From NCBI RefSeq assembly GCF_904426505.1, contig NZ_CAJGBN010000072.1, forward strand, positions 62,001 to 126,000: 64,000 nucleotides of DNA, read 5' to 3'. Each line of letters begins with the position of its first letter. Within the stretch, counting starts at the first letter, position 1. The notes under the pieces are model-generated. The model searched no databases, was not told the DNA's origin, and saw nothing but the letters and a program-made list of their open reading frames with translations. This DNA is from Rubrivivax sp. A210. Lineage in GTDB: Bacteria; Pseudomonadota; Gammaproteobacteria; Burkholderiales; Burkholderiaceae_C. Made by a program: the position numbers and the translations under genes. Below are positions 53,558-62,296 of this stretch, one piece after another.

Positions 53558-55474
53558 ATGTGCGGCATCACCGGCCAGTTCGACACCCGCGGCGCACGCG
53601 AAATTGACCGCGCCGTGCTGCAGCGCATGAACGATTCGCAGCAGCATCGCGGCCCCGACGAGGGCAGCCTGCACCTCGAGCCCGGCGTCGGCTTCGGCCA
53701 CCGGCGGCTGTCCATCATCGACATCGCCACCGGGCAACAGCCGCTGTTCAATGAAGACGGCTCGGTGGTGGTGGTCTTCAACGGCGAGATCTACAACTAC
53801 CAGGAGCTGATCCCCGAGTTGCAGGCCGCCGGCCATGTCTTCCACACCAAGAGCGACACCGAGTGCATCGTGCATGCCTGGGAGCAGTGGGGCGAGGACT
53901 GCGTGCAGCGCTTCCGCGGCATGTTCGCCTTCGCGCTGTGGGACCGCAACCGCCAGACGCTCTTCATGGCGCGCGACCGCCTGGGCGTCAAGCCGATGTA
54001 CTACGCGCTGCTCGACGACGGCCTGCTGCTCTTCGGCAGCGAGCTGAAGTCGCTGATGGCCCATCCGGGCCTCAAGCGCGACATCGACCCGCTGGCCATC
54101 GAGGAGTATTTCGCGCTCGGCTACGTGGCCGAGCCGCGCAGCATCTTCCGCCAGGCGCTCAAGCTGCCGCCCGGCCACAGCCTGGCCATGCGCCGCGGCC
54201 AGCCCGTGGGCCAGCCGCGCGAGTACTGGGACGTGCGCTTCACGCTCGACAACCCGATGAGTGCGGAGGACGCCTGCGCCGAGCTGCAGCAGCGCCTGCG
54301 CGAGTCGGTGAAGCTGCGCATGATCGCCGAGGTGCCGCTGGGCGCCTTTCTCTCGGGCGGCGTCGATTCCAGCGCCGTCGTGCAGGCGATGGCCGGGCTT
54401 TCCAGCGGCCCCGTCAACACCTGCTCCATCGCCTTCAAGGACCCCAAGTACAACGAGAGCCAGTTCGCGCAGATGGTGGCCGACCGCTACCGCACCAACC
54501 ACCGCGTCGAGACGGTGGACAGCGACGACTTCGACCTCGTCGACACCCTGGCCAGGCTCTACGACGAGCCCTATGCCGACAGCTCGGCCATTCCCACCTA
54601 CCGCGTCTGCCAGCTGGCGCGCAAGCATGTGACGGTGGCGCTGTCGGGCGACGGCGGCGACGAGGCCATGGGCGGCTACCGCCGCTACCGCCTGCACCTG
54701 ATGGAAGAGCGCATGCGCGCCTCCATGCCCGAGAGCGTGCGCCGCCCGGTCTTCGGCCTGCTCGGCCGCCTCTACCCCAAGGCCGACTGGGCGCCGCGCG
54801 TGCTGCGTGCCAAGACCACCTTCGAGGGCATGGCGCGCAATTCGGTCGAGGGCTATTTCCATTCGGTGTCGCTGCTGCGCGGGCCGGCGCGCCAGGCGCT
54901 CTACAGCGCCTCGCTCAAGCGCGCGCTGGGCGGCTACAACGCGCTGTCGCTGTTCGAGCGCCATGCCGCCCGTGCCGGCACCGATGACCCGCTGGCGCTG
55001 ATCCAGTACCTCGACTTCAAGACCTACCTGGTGGGTGACATCAACACCAAGGTCGACCGCGCCTCCATGGCGCATTCGCTCGAGGTGCGCGAGCCCTTGA
55101 TGGACCACCCGCTGGTCGAATGGCTGGCCACGCTGCCTTCGTCGCTCAAGATGCGCGGCAACGAGGGCAAGTACCTGCTCAAGAAGGCGATGGAGCCGGT
55201 GCTGCCGAACGACGTGCTCTACCGCCCCAAGATGGGCTTCGCCGTGCCGCTGGCGCGCTGGTTCCGCGGCCCGCTGCGCGAGCGTGTGCGCGGCGCGCTG
55301 GCCGACAGCCCGATGTTCGAGGGCGGCTGGCTCGAACGGGCCCCGGTCATGCAGCTCGTCTCCGAGCACCAGTCGGGCAGCTACGACCACAGCACGCCCC
55401 TGTGGACGCTGCTGATGTTCGACGCCTTCCTGCGCAATGCCGTGGGCGAGGCCCGCACGCCGATGGCGGCCTAG
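53558..55474 (+). CDS. XrtA/PEP-CTERM system amidotransferase (AsnB-like)
   Basis: The 638 aa product is a full class II glutamine amidotransferase: MCGITGQFDTRGAREID with nucleophile Cys2, RGPDEGS, and EIYNYQELIPELQAAGHVF in the glutaminase half, and the synthetase PP-loop AFLSGGVDSSAVVQAM (SGGVDS about 266-271), then VALSGDGGDEAMGGYRRYR. It fits the exosortase A amidotransferase 1 family (TIGR03108). It is thought to amidate a uronic acid or other carboxylate in the exopolysaccharide. Unlike the genes at 33656 and 57912, the Cys is present, so glutamine use is likely. Confidence 0.92.
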   Translation: MCGITGQFDTRGAREIDRAVLQRMNDSQQHRGPDEGSLHLEPGVGFGHRRLSIIDIATGQQPLFNEDGSVVVVFNGEIYNYQELIPELQAAGHVFHTKSDTECIVHAWEQWGEDCVQRFRGMFAFALWDRNRQTLFMARDRLGVKPMYYALLDDGLLLFGSELKSLMAHPGLKRDIDPLAIEEYFALGYVAEPRSIFRQALKLPPGHSLAMRRGQPVGQPREYWDVRFTLDNPMSAEDACAELQQRLRESVKLRMIAEVPLGAFLSGGVDSSAVVQAMAGLSSGPVNTCSIAFKDPKYNESQFAQMVADRYRTNHRVETVDSDDFDLVDTLARLYDEPYADSSAIPTYRVCQLARKHVTVALSGDGGDEAMGGYRRYRLHLMEERMRASMPESVRRPVFGLLGRLYPKADWAPRVLRAKTTFEGMARNSVEGYFHSVSLLRGPARQALYSASLKRALGGYNALSLFERHAARAGTDDPLALIQYLDFKTYLVGDINTKVDRASMAHSLEVREPLMDHPLVEWLATLPSSLKMRGNEGKYLLKKAMEPVLPNDVLYRPKMGFAVPLARWFRGPLRERVRGALADSPMFEGGWLERAPVMQLVSEHQSGSYDHSTPLWTLLMFDAFLRNAVGEARTPMAA

Positions 55475-55546
55475 CGTGTCCACGCGCCGCCGCGGCCCCG
55501 CTGGCCGTGAAGAACCCCGTCAGCGCCGCCGCGCCGCCAGCCCCCC

Positions 55547-56860
55547 ATGAAAGACGCCCTCATCCTGCTGCTGCTGGTCGGGGTCAGCCTCTGGGCCCTG
55601 CGTGAGCCCTGGATCGGCGTCATGGCCTGGACCCTGGTCAGCCTGGGCAGCCCCCATGTGGAATTCGGCCATGCCGCGGCCTATTGGCCGGTGGCCAGCG
55701 GCATCGCCATCTGCACCCTGTTGGGCCTGCTGGTCACCAAGGACAAGGTCAATCCGATGTACGGCGCCGCCCCCTGGTGGCTGCTGGGCCTGGCGGTGTG
55801 GATATGCATCACGCTGCCGGCCTCCCTCTACTTCGATGCCAGCTACCGCCTCTGGGAGCGCACCGTCAAGACCTTCCTGTTCATCTTCGTGACGCTGGCC
55901 GTCGTGACCGACGAGCGCAAGCTGAAGGTGTTCATCTGGATCAACGTCGTCGCCATCGCCTTCTACGGCGTCAAGGGCGGTGTCTTCACCATCCTGTCGG
56001 GCGGCAATTACCGCGTCTGGGGCCCCGGTGGCTTCATCGAGGGCAACAACGAAGTGGGCCTGGCGGTCATCACCGTCGTGCCGCTGATGCGCTACCTGCA
56101 CCTTCAGATGACCGATTCCCGCGCCAAGCTCGTGATGGCCGCGGCGATGGGCCTGTGTGTTGCCACGGTGTTGGGCACGCACTCCCGCGGCGCGCTGCTG
56201 GGCGTGGCCGCCATGGGTCTGGTGCTCTGGCAGCGCGGCCAGAACAAGATCCTGTGGGGGGTGGTGTTGGTGTTCATGGCCATGGCCGCGCTCTCGCTGA
56301 TGCCCGAGCACTGGTGGAGCCGGATGAACACCATCAAGACCTACGAGGCGGATGGTTCGGCGATGGGGCGCATCAATGCCTGGTGGATGGCCTTCAACCT
56401 GGCCAAGCAGAACATCTTCGGCGGCGGCTTCATGATCTACAACGCCGAGGTCTTCGCCCGCTACGCCCCGGTTCCGGACGACGTACACGCCGCGCACAGC
56501 ATCTACTTCCAGATCCTGGGCGAGCATGGCTTCATCGGCTTCTTCCTGTGGCTGGCCATAGGCGTGTCGACCTGGTGGACGGCCCAGGGTTTGATCAAGG
56601 ACGGGCGGCGCCATCCGCAGATCAAGTGGGCGGCCGACCTGGGGGCGATGGTGCAGGTGAGCATGGTCGGCTATGCCGTCACCGGCGCCTTCCTGAGCCT
56701 GACCTACTACGACCTGCCCTACAACGTGATGGTCATGGCGGCGGTGGGCCGGCGCCTTGCGAGCCGGCGAATGGCCGCATTGCAGGCCCATGCCGCGCCC
56801 GTGGCCGCCGGACGGCCACCGGCCCCCGCCCCGAGACCGCAGGTCCGGCACGGCCACTGA
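55547..56860 (+). CDS. exosortase A-associated O-glycosylation ligase/polymerase (Wzy-like)
   Basis: The 437 aa membrane protein has about ten hydrophobic segments and the O-antigen ligase pattern: DASYRLWERTVKTFLFIFVT in the first part, the central periplasmic loop with GTHSRGALLGVAAMGLVLW and a second loop with DDVHAAHSIYFQILGEHGF, where conserved His and Glu lie. It matches TIGR03097, found only with exosortase A. It probably polymerises the repeat or attaches a glycan to a PEP-CTERM protein. It lies 72 bp after the amidotransferase and 15 bp before the second deacetylase. Confidence 0.88.
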   Translation: MKDALILLLLVGVSLWALREPWIGVMAWTLVSLGSPHVEFGHAAAYWPVASGIAICTLLGLLVTKDKVNPMYGAAPWWLLGLAVWICITLPASLYFDASYRLWERTVKTFLFIFVTLAVVTDERKLKVFIWINVVAIAFYGVKGGVFTILSGGNYRVWGPGGFIEGNNEVGLAVITVVPLMRYLHLQMTDSRAKLVMAAAMGLCVATVLGTHSRGALLGVAAMGLVLWQRGQNKILWGVVLVFMAMAALSLMPEHWWSRMNTIKTYEADGSAMGRINAWWMAFNLAKQNIFGGGFMIYNAEVFARYAPVPDDVHAAHSIYFQILGEHGFIGFFLWLAIGVSTWWTAQGLIKDGRRHPQIKWAADLGAMVQVSMVGYAVTGAFLSLTYYDLPYNVMVMAAVGRRLASRRMAALQAHAAPVAAGRPPAPAPRPQVRHGH

Positions 56861-56875
56861 GCCGGGCGGCCGACG

Positions 56876-57886
56876 ATGCGATTGGATGCCCCCATGTTCG
56901 ATGCGGCCATGCGCCTGGCGGTCGGTTCGCTGTCGCCGGCGGGCCGCAGCGGCCGGCTGACGATAGCCATCTTCCACCGCGTGCTCCCCGAGCCTGATCC
57001 CCTGTTCCCCGAGGAACTGGACCGCGGGCGCTTCGACGGCGTCTGCGCCTGGCTGGCGGCCTGGTTCAACGTGCTGCCGCTGGACGAGGCCGTCCAGCGC
57101 CTGCGCACGGCCTCGCTGCCGCCGCGGGCCCTGGCCATCACCTTCGACGACGGCTATGCCGACAACCACGACGTGGCCCTGCCGGTACTGCAGGCCCACG
57201 GCCTGTGCGCCACCTTCTTCATCGCCACCGGCTACCTGGGTGGCGGGCGCATGTGGAACGACACCCTCATCGAGGCCGTGCGCCGCAGCGGACCTGCAGG
57301 CTTGGATGTGGCGGGCCTGGGCCTGCACGGTGCCAGCCACCACGACACCGGCAGCGCGGCGGCCCGGCGCAGCGCCATCGATGCCCTGCTGCCGGCCATC
57401 AAGTACCTGCCGCCGGCCGCGCGGCAGTCGGCGGTCGACGCCATCGCCGAGCGCGTGGGCGCCGCGCTGCCGCGCGACCTGATGATGACCCCGGACCAGG
57501 TGCGGGCACTGGCGGCTGCGGGCATGCAGATCGGCGCTCACACGGTGAGCCACCCCATACTCGCCCGCGTCGGCGACGCAGAGGCAAGGGCCGAGATGGC
57601 CGCCAGCAAGGCCCAGCTCGAGGACATGCTGGCGCAGCCGGTGCGGCTCTTCGCCTATCCCAATGGCAAGCCCGGTGCGGATTACAGCCCGCGCGACGTG
57701 GCCATCGCCCGCAGCCTGGGCTTCGACGCCGCGGTGAGCACGATGGCCGGCGCGGCACGCCAGGGCGCCGACCTTCATCAACTGCCGCGCTTCGCGCCCT
57801 GGTCGCACCAGCGTGCCAAGTTCGGCGGCCAGATGCTGCGCAACCTGTACGCGGCGCGTTCGGCGCCGGCCGCTACCGGCTGCTAG
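56876..57886 (+). CDS. polysaccharide deacetylase family protein
   Basis: The 336 aa product has a NodB-type domain: LAITFDDGYADNHDVALPVL with the metal Asp pair, CATFFIATGYLGGGRMWND, QIGAHTVSHPILARVGD with the His ligands and LFAYPNGKPGADYS. It has no signal peptide, only a short hydrophobic patch, and the N-terminus matches cytosolic XrtA-linked deacetylases. The ATG at 56876 is used; 56894 is an alternative. It is the last gene of the plus-strand run before the convergent minus-strand amidotransferase (25 bp apart). It differs from the deacetylase at 46360, so it has a separate substrate. Confidence 0.85.
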   Translation: MRLDAPMFDAAMRLAVGSLSPAGRSGRLTIAIFHRVLPEPDPLFPEELDRGRFDGVCAWLAAWFNVLPLDEAVQRLRTASLPPRALAITFDDGYADNHDVALPVLQAHGLCATFFIATGYLGGGRMWNDTLIEAVRRSGPAGLDVAGLGLHGASHHDTGSAAARRSAIDALLPAIKYLPPAARQSAVDAIAERVGAALPRDLMMTPDQVRALAAAGMQIGAHTVSHPILARVGDAEARAEMAASKAQLEDMLAQPVRLFAYPNGKPGADYSPRDVAIARSLGFDAAVSTMAGAARQGADLHQLPRFAPWSHQRAKFGGQMLRNLYAARSAPAATGC

Positions 57887-57911
57887 CCCTTGCGGCCGCC
57901 CGGGCAGCCGC

Positions 57912-59588
57912 TCAGTCCGGCAGGCGCCAGTCGGGCCGGTGGTGCAGGAACCATTGCTCCAGCATCATCATGATCCAGACCATCTCGCCGTAGTAGCCCG
58001 GGTGCTGGGGCAGGAACTCGTCGACCAGCCGCGACGTGAACTCGCGCCGCACGATGCCGCGCTCGCCCAGGCCGCGCACGCTGTCGCGGGCCAGCCTGCC
58101 CAGCGCCGCGTCCTGGCTGGCCCAGACGCCGAAAGGCAGGCCGAAGCCGTGCTTCTTCTTGGTGATGATCTCGTCGGGAAGAAAGCCCCGCAGCGCTTCC
58201 TTGAAGAACCAGCGCAGCCGCATGCCCTTGAGCTTCCAGGCCACCGGCAGGCGGGCCGAGAAGTCGACCACGCGCTGGTCGAGCAGCGGGTAGGCCACGG
58301 ACACACCGGCGAGCTCGGTGCCGCCGCGCACCTTGGGCAGGTCGTTCTCGGCCAGTGTGTAGCGCCAGTCGTAGGCCAGCATGCGGTTGATGAAGTCGGC
58401 GCCTTGCGACTCGCGCCAGACCTCGCGCTCCTGCGCCTGCGGGCCCTCGGCGGTGACGCGTGCGCGCAGCGCCGGGGTCAGCACCGTCTCGCGGCCCAGC
58501 CGGTCGAGCAGGTTGTAGGTCTGCAGGCGATCAGGCATCGGCACCCGGGCCTGGCGCACATAGCTGCTGCCCTTTTGCAGCAGCGGGATGCGGTCGATCA
58601 GGCCGCCGTCGGCCAGCGGCTCGAGCAGGCCGCGGCGCAACCCCTCGGGCAGCTTGTCGTACTGCGCGAACACGCGCTGCTTGGCGTAGCGCGTGTTGCC
58701 GCCGAAGAGCTCGTCGCCGCCGTCGCCGGCCAGCAGGCGCGTGGCGCCGCCCTCGTGCGCCTTCAGGGCGCAGAAATAGGTCGGCAGCGCCGACGAGTTG
58801 CCGAAGGGCTGGTCGTGGTGGGCCGCCAGCGCCGGGATCAGGCGCACCAGGTCGGCCGGGCGGATGTAGTGCTCGTGGTGCTCGGCGCCGAAGCGCCGCG
58901 CCGCGATGCGCGCGAACTCGATCTCGTCGTAGCCCGCGGCCTCGAAGCCTATCGAATGGGCGACCGGCTTCTTGCCCGTGACCTGGGCCATCAGGCCGAC
59001 GATGGTGGAGCTGTCGGTGCCGCCGCTCAGGAAGCAGGCCGGCTGGCTGCCGTCGAGCTGGCTGGCCACGGCGTCGGCCAGCAGGGCGCGGAATTCGTCG
59101 CGGGCGGCGGCAAACGAGGCCGGCGTGCGCTCCTCGAAGCTCGGCTTCCAGTAGGCGGCCATCGACAGGCTGCGATCCTGGAAGGTGGCGCAGTGGCCGG
59201 GCCGCATGCGGTGTACGCCCTTGAACACGGTGCGCGGCGAGGGGATCACATGGAAGTAGAGATAGTCGAGCAGGGCCTGCGGGTCGATCTCCGTGTCGGC
59301 GTCGGCCAGGGCATCGGCGCGCTCGGCGTGGCGCAGCACGCCCGCGTCCACCCGGTAGTACAGGGGTTGGGTCGCGAAGCGGTCCACCGCCAGGAAGCTG
59401 CGTCCGTCGCCGTCGGTGAAGGCCGCCGCGAAGTGGCCGGCGGTGGCTGCGGCAGCAGTGGCCGCTGGCGTGCCCTGCAAGGCCTGCTGCCAAGCTTGGG
59501 GGGCGCCGGACTGAACCTCGGTGGCACGCCATTCGGGCACCGAAAAGCGGGGCTGGCCGGAAAAGTACGGGGTAGAGGTTTGCGGCAT
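57912..59588 (-). CDS. asparagine-synthetase-like protein, exosortase-associated, lacking Cys2
   Basis: The 558 aa product has a divergent glutaminase-like half (about 1-190) starting MPQTSTPYFSGQPRFSVPEW, without the MCG start, and a synthetase half with PP-loop ACFLSGGTDSSTIVGLMAQV and LLAGDGGDELFGGNTRYAKQ. Missing Cys2 means it cannot hydrolyse glutamine itself; it may use ammonia or a partner, or make another amide. It is on the minus strand, convergent with the deacetylase and divergent from the next glycosyltransferase, so it has its own promoter in 59589-59741. Similar genes are found in XrtA loci as recalled. Confidence 0.82.
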   Translation of the reverse strand: MPQTSTPYFSGQPRFSVPEWRATEVQSGAPQAWQQALQGTPAATAAAATAGHFAAAFTDGDGRSFLAVDRFATQPLYYRVDAGVLRHAERADALADADTEIDPQALLDYLYFHVIPSPRTVFKGVHRMRPGHCATFQDRSLSMAAYWKPSFEERTPASFAAARDEFRALLADAVASQLDGSQPACFLSGGTDSSTIVGLMAQVTGKKPVAHSIGFEAAGYDEIEFARIAARRFGAEHHEHYIRPADLVRLIPALAAHHDQPFGNSSALPTYFCALKAHEGGATRLLAGDGGDELFGGNTRYAKQRVFAQYDKLPEGLRRGLLEPLADGGLIDRIPLLQKGSSYVRQARVPMPDRLQTYNLLDRLGRETVLTPALRARVTAEGPQAQEREVWRESQGADFINRMLAYDWRYTLAENDLPKVRGGTELAGVSVAYPLLDQRVVDFSARLPVAWKLKGMRLRWFFKEALRGFLPDEIITKKKHGFGLPFGVWASQDAALGRLARDSVRGLGERGIVRREFTSRLVDEFLPQHPGYYGEMVWIMMMLEQWFLHHRPDWRLPD

Positions 59589-59741
59589 GGGAGGGTGGGC
59601 GAATGGACCCCGACATTGTGTCTGCTCGGCCGCGCCCGTCCGGCGTCACTTTTCACGCTGCCGCCCCGGCGGGCCGGGGCGGTGCCCTGCAGGCGCAAGT
59701 TATCGTCGGCGCTGGCGGCTGGCCTGGCCGCGGATCGGACG

Positions 59742-60938
59742 ATGAAGGTTCTCTACACACACCGAACTCAGGGCAGGGGCGCGGAGGGCGCTCACGTTGC
59801 CGGCATGGTCGAGGCCTTCCGGACGCTGGGCCACGAGGTCGAGGTCGATTGCCTGGCCGGCTGCGACCCGACGCGCCCCCCCGCAACGGAGCCCGCGGCC
59901 GGAAGCGCGCCTGCCGGTCTCTCGCGGCGCCTGCTGGCTGCCGTCTCGGCCCGCGCACCGCAGTGGCTGTTCGGCGTCTTCGAAGTGCTCTACAACCTGC
60001 CGCTGGCCCTGCGCCTGCTGCCCAAGCTGCTGTTGCGGCGGCCGGACCTGGTCTACGAGCGCTATTCGCTGTGTACCTTCGTGCCGGCGCTGGCCTGCCG
60101 GCTGCTGCGCATACCGCATGTGCTGGAGGTCAATGACAGCGTCGTCATCGAGCGCAGCCGCCCGCTGGCGCTGGCACGCACCTCGCGCTGGTTCGAGCGC
60201 CGCATTGTCGACTGGACGTGCGTGATCGTGACCATCAGCGAGCAGTTCCGCCGCCAGATGGTCGAGGGCCTGGGCCTGGACGCGCAGCGCGTGCTCGTCT
60301 GTCCGAACGCGGTTTCCAGGCCGCGCTTCGTCGAGCGCCAGCGCCTGGCACCCGAGGCCCGGCAGGCGCTGCGCGAGCGCCACGGCATCGCCACGGCCCG
60401 GGTCATAGGCTCGGCCGGCCAGTTCGTGGCCTGGCACGGCCTGCCCAGGTTCCTGGCCGCCGCGGCCGACTGCATCCGGCGGCGCGACCTGTACGTGCTG
60501 TTCATCGGCGACGGCCCCACGCGCCAGGAGACGCTGGACGTGGCGCGGCAGCATGGCATTGCCGACCGCGTGCGCTTCACCGGCATGGTGAGCCTGGCGG
60601 CCGTGCCCGACCACCTCGAACTGCTGGACATCGCCATCATTCCGTTCAGCAACATCCACGGCTCGCCGATGAAGCTGATGGAGTTCATGGCCATGCGCCT
60701 GCCGGTGCTGGCGCCGGCGCTGCCGCCCATCCTGGAGGTGCTGGTCGACGGCGAGACCGGCTTCATCTTTCCCCGCGACGACATGGCGGCCATGGTGGCG
60801 ACGCTGGAACGCGTGCTGGACGATGGCGCTGCCCTGGCCCGCGTCGGCCGCAACGCACAGGAGCATGTGGTGCGCCACCTCACCTGGGACGCACACGCCG
60901 AGCGCGTGCTGCGGCATCTGGGGCTTTGCGGCCGATGA
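59742..60938 (+). CDS. XrtA-associated glycosyltransferase family 4
   Basis: The 398 aa GT-B enzyme starts MKVLYTHRTQGRGAEGAHVA, with LVYERYSLCTFVPALACRLL, PHVLEVNDSVVIERSR and the C-terminal GMVSLAAVPDHLELLDIAII and FSNIHGSPMKLMEFMAMRLP, which carries the E-x7-E-like signature. I recall this as the TIGR04063 type linked to exosortase A. It is divergent from the amidotransferase at 57912 and overlaps the next glycosyltransferase by 4 nt (ATGA), so the two form a unit. The sugars are unknown. Confidence 0.86.
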   Translation: MKVLYTHRTQGRGAEGAHVAGMVEAFRTLGHEVEVDCLAGCDPTRPPATEPAAGSAPAGLSRRLLAAVSARAPQWLFGVFEVLYNLPLALRLLPKLLLRRPDLVYERYSLCTFVPALACRLLRIPHVLEVNDSVVIERSRPLALARTSRWFERRIVDWTCVIVTISEQFRRQMVEGLGLDAQRVLVCPNAVSRPRFVERQRLAPEARQALRERHGIATARVIGSAGQFVAWHGLPRFLAAAADCIRRRDLYVLFIGDGPTRQETLDVARQHGIADRVRFTGMVSLAAVPDHLELLDIAIIPFSNIHGSPMKLMEFMAMRLPVLAPALPPILEVLVDGETGFIFPRDDMAAMVATLERVLDDGAALARVGRNAQEHVVRHLTWDAHAERVLRHLGLCGR

Positions 60939-62128
60939 AGATCCTCACCTTCAGCACGCTCTACCCGAGCTCGCTCATGCCGCTGAACGCGGTCTTCGTG
61001 CGCCGGCGCATGGAGGCCTGCGCCCGGCTCTGCGGGCACGAGCTGACCGTGGTGGCGCCCGTGCCCTACTTTCCCCGCCTGCCCTTCAAGACCGCCGCGG
61101 CCTGGGACACCTTCGCCCGCGTGCCCGCGCACGAGTCGCCCTGGGGCTACGAGATCTACCACCCGCGCTACCTGGTGACGCCCAAGCTCGGCATGCGCTT
61201 CTACGGGCGCTGGATGGCCGCGGCGACGATGGCCCTGGTGCGCCGCCTGCACGAGCAGCGGCGCTTCGACGTCATCGACGCCCACTACGTCTACCCCGAC
61301 GGCGAGGCCGCCGTGGCCCTGGGCGCGGCGCTGGGCCTGCCGGTGGTGCTGTCCAGCCGCGGCACCGACCTGAATCTCTATCCCACCTTGCCGGCCATCC
61401 GGCCGCGCATCGTCGACACGCTGGAGCGCGCCCGCCACCTGGTGTGCGTCTGCGACGAATTGCGACAGGTTGCACTGGGCCTGGGCCAGCCCGAGGCCAA
61501 GGTTTCGGTCATCGGCAACGGCATCGACCCCGAGATGTTCAGCCCCGGCGACCGCCAGGCCGCGCGCAACCGGCTGGGCCTGCCGGCGCAGGCCACGCTG
61601 ATGCTCTCGGTGGGGCACCTCACCGAGCGCAAGGGCTTCCACATCCTGATCGAGAGCCTGGTGCGCCTGGGCGCAAGCGCGCCGCAGGGGCAGGCCTTGA
61701 AGCTCGTCATCGTGGGCGGCGGCCCGCAGCGCCAGGAACTCGACGAACTGGTGGCCCGGCTGGGCCTCGCCGAGCGCGTGGTGTTTGCCGGCGCCGTGCC
61801 TCAGGAGGCCTTGCCGCAGTGGTATGCGGCCTGCGATCTCTTCCTGCTGGCGAGTTCGCGCGAGGGCTGGCCCAATGTCCTGTGCGAAGCCCAGGCCATG
61901 GGCCTGCCCATCGTTGCCAGCCGCGCCTGGGGCATCCCCGAGATCGTCCGCCATGCCGGGCTGGGCCTCTTGGTAGCCGACCGCAGTGCCGCGGCCTTTG
62001 CCGACGGTATCCGCCAGGCCCTGCACACCGACTGGGACCGCCAGGCCATCGCCCGCGAAGGGGCGGTGCGCACCTGGCCGGTGGTGGCGCGCGAGGTTGA
62101 TGGCGTGCTCAGGCGTGCCGTCACATGA
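60935..62128 (+). CDS. glycosyltransferase family 4
   Basis: The 397 aa GT-B enzyme starts MKILTFSTLYPSSLMPLNAV, then VFVRRRMEACARLCGHELTV, DVIDAHYVYPDGEAAVALGA, VLSSRGTDLNLYP and, in the C-terminal half, GNGIDPEMFSPGDRQAA, LMLSVGHLTERKGFHILIES and the E-x7-E block EGWPNVLCEAQAMGLPIVAS. It matches the general GT4 family (as in WbuB/teichuronic TuaC). Its ATG overlaps the previous stop. It is the last glycosyltransferase of the locus; a 168-bp region follows before the Tat lipoprotein. Confidence 0.88.
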   Translation: MKILTFSTLYPSSLMPLNAVFVRRRMEACARLCGHELTVVAPVPYFPRLPFKTAAAWDTFARVPAHESPWGYEIYHPRYLVTPKLGMRFYGRWMAAATMALVRRLHEQRRFDVIDAHYVYPDGEAAVALGAALGLPVVLSSRGTDLNLYPTLPAIRPRIVDTLERARHLVCVCDELRQVALGLGQPEAKVSVIGNGIDPEMFSPGDRQAARNRLGLPAQATLMLSVGHLTERKGFHILIESLVRLGASAPQGQALKLVIVGGGPQRQELDELVARLGLAERVVFAGAVPQEALPQWYAACDLFLLASSREGWPNVLCEAQAMGLPIVASRAWGIPEIVRHAGLGLLVADRSAAAFADGIRQALHTDWDRQAIAREGAVRTWPVVAREVDGVLRRAVT

Positions 62129-62296
62129 GGTAACCCTTTCGGCGCGCGCTGGCGCTGCGCTGCCGATAAGCCCTCAAACCCACCTCGAATATGGGGGGGC
62201 GGAGTCCGACTTATGCCGGCATCAGATCAAACTGCTGTCACCGCTATCGGACTAAGATTCCCGGCCGCCTATTTGGCAGGCTCTCTTGGGGTTAGC

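Noticed and set aside
62264..62296. TTGGCAGGCTCTCTTGG as a sigma-54 promoter before the Tat lipoprotein
   Set aside because: The -12 GC falls at the wrong distance from the -24 GG.
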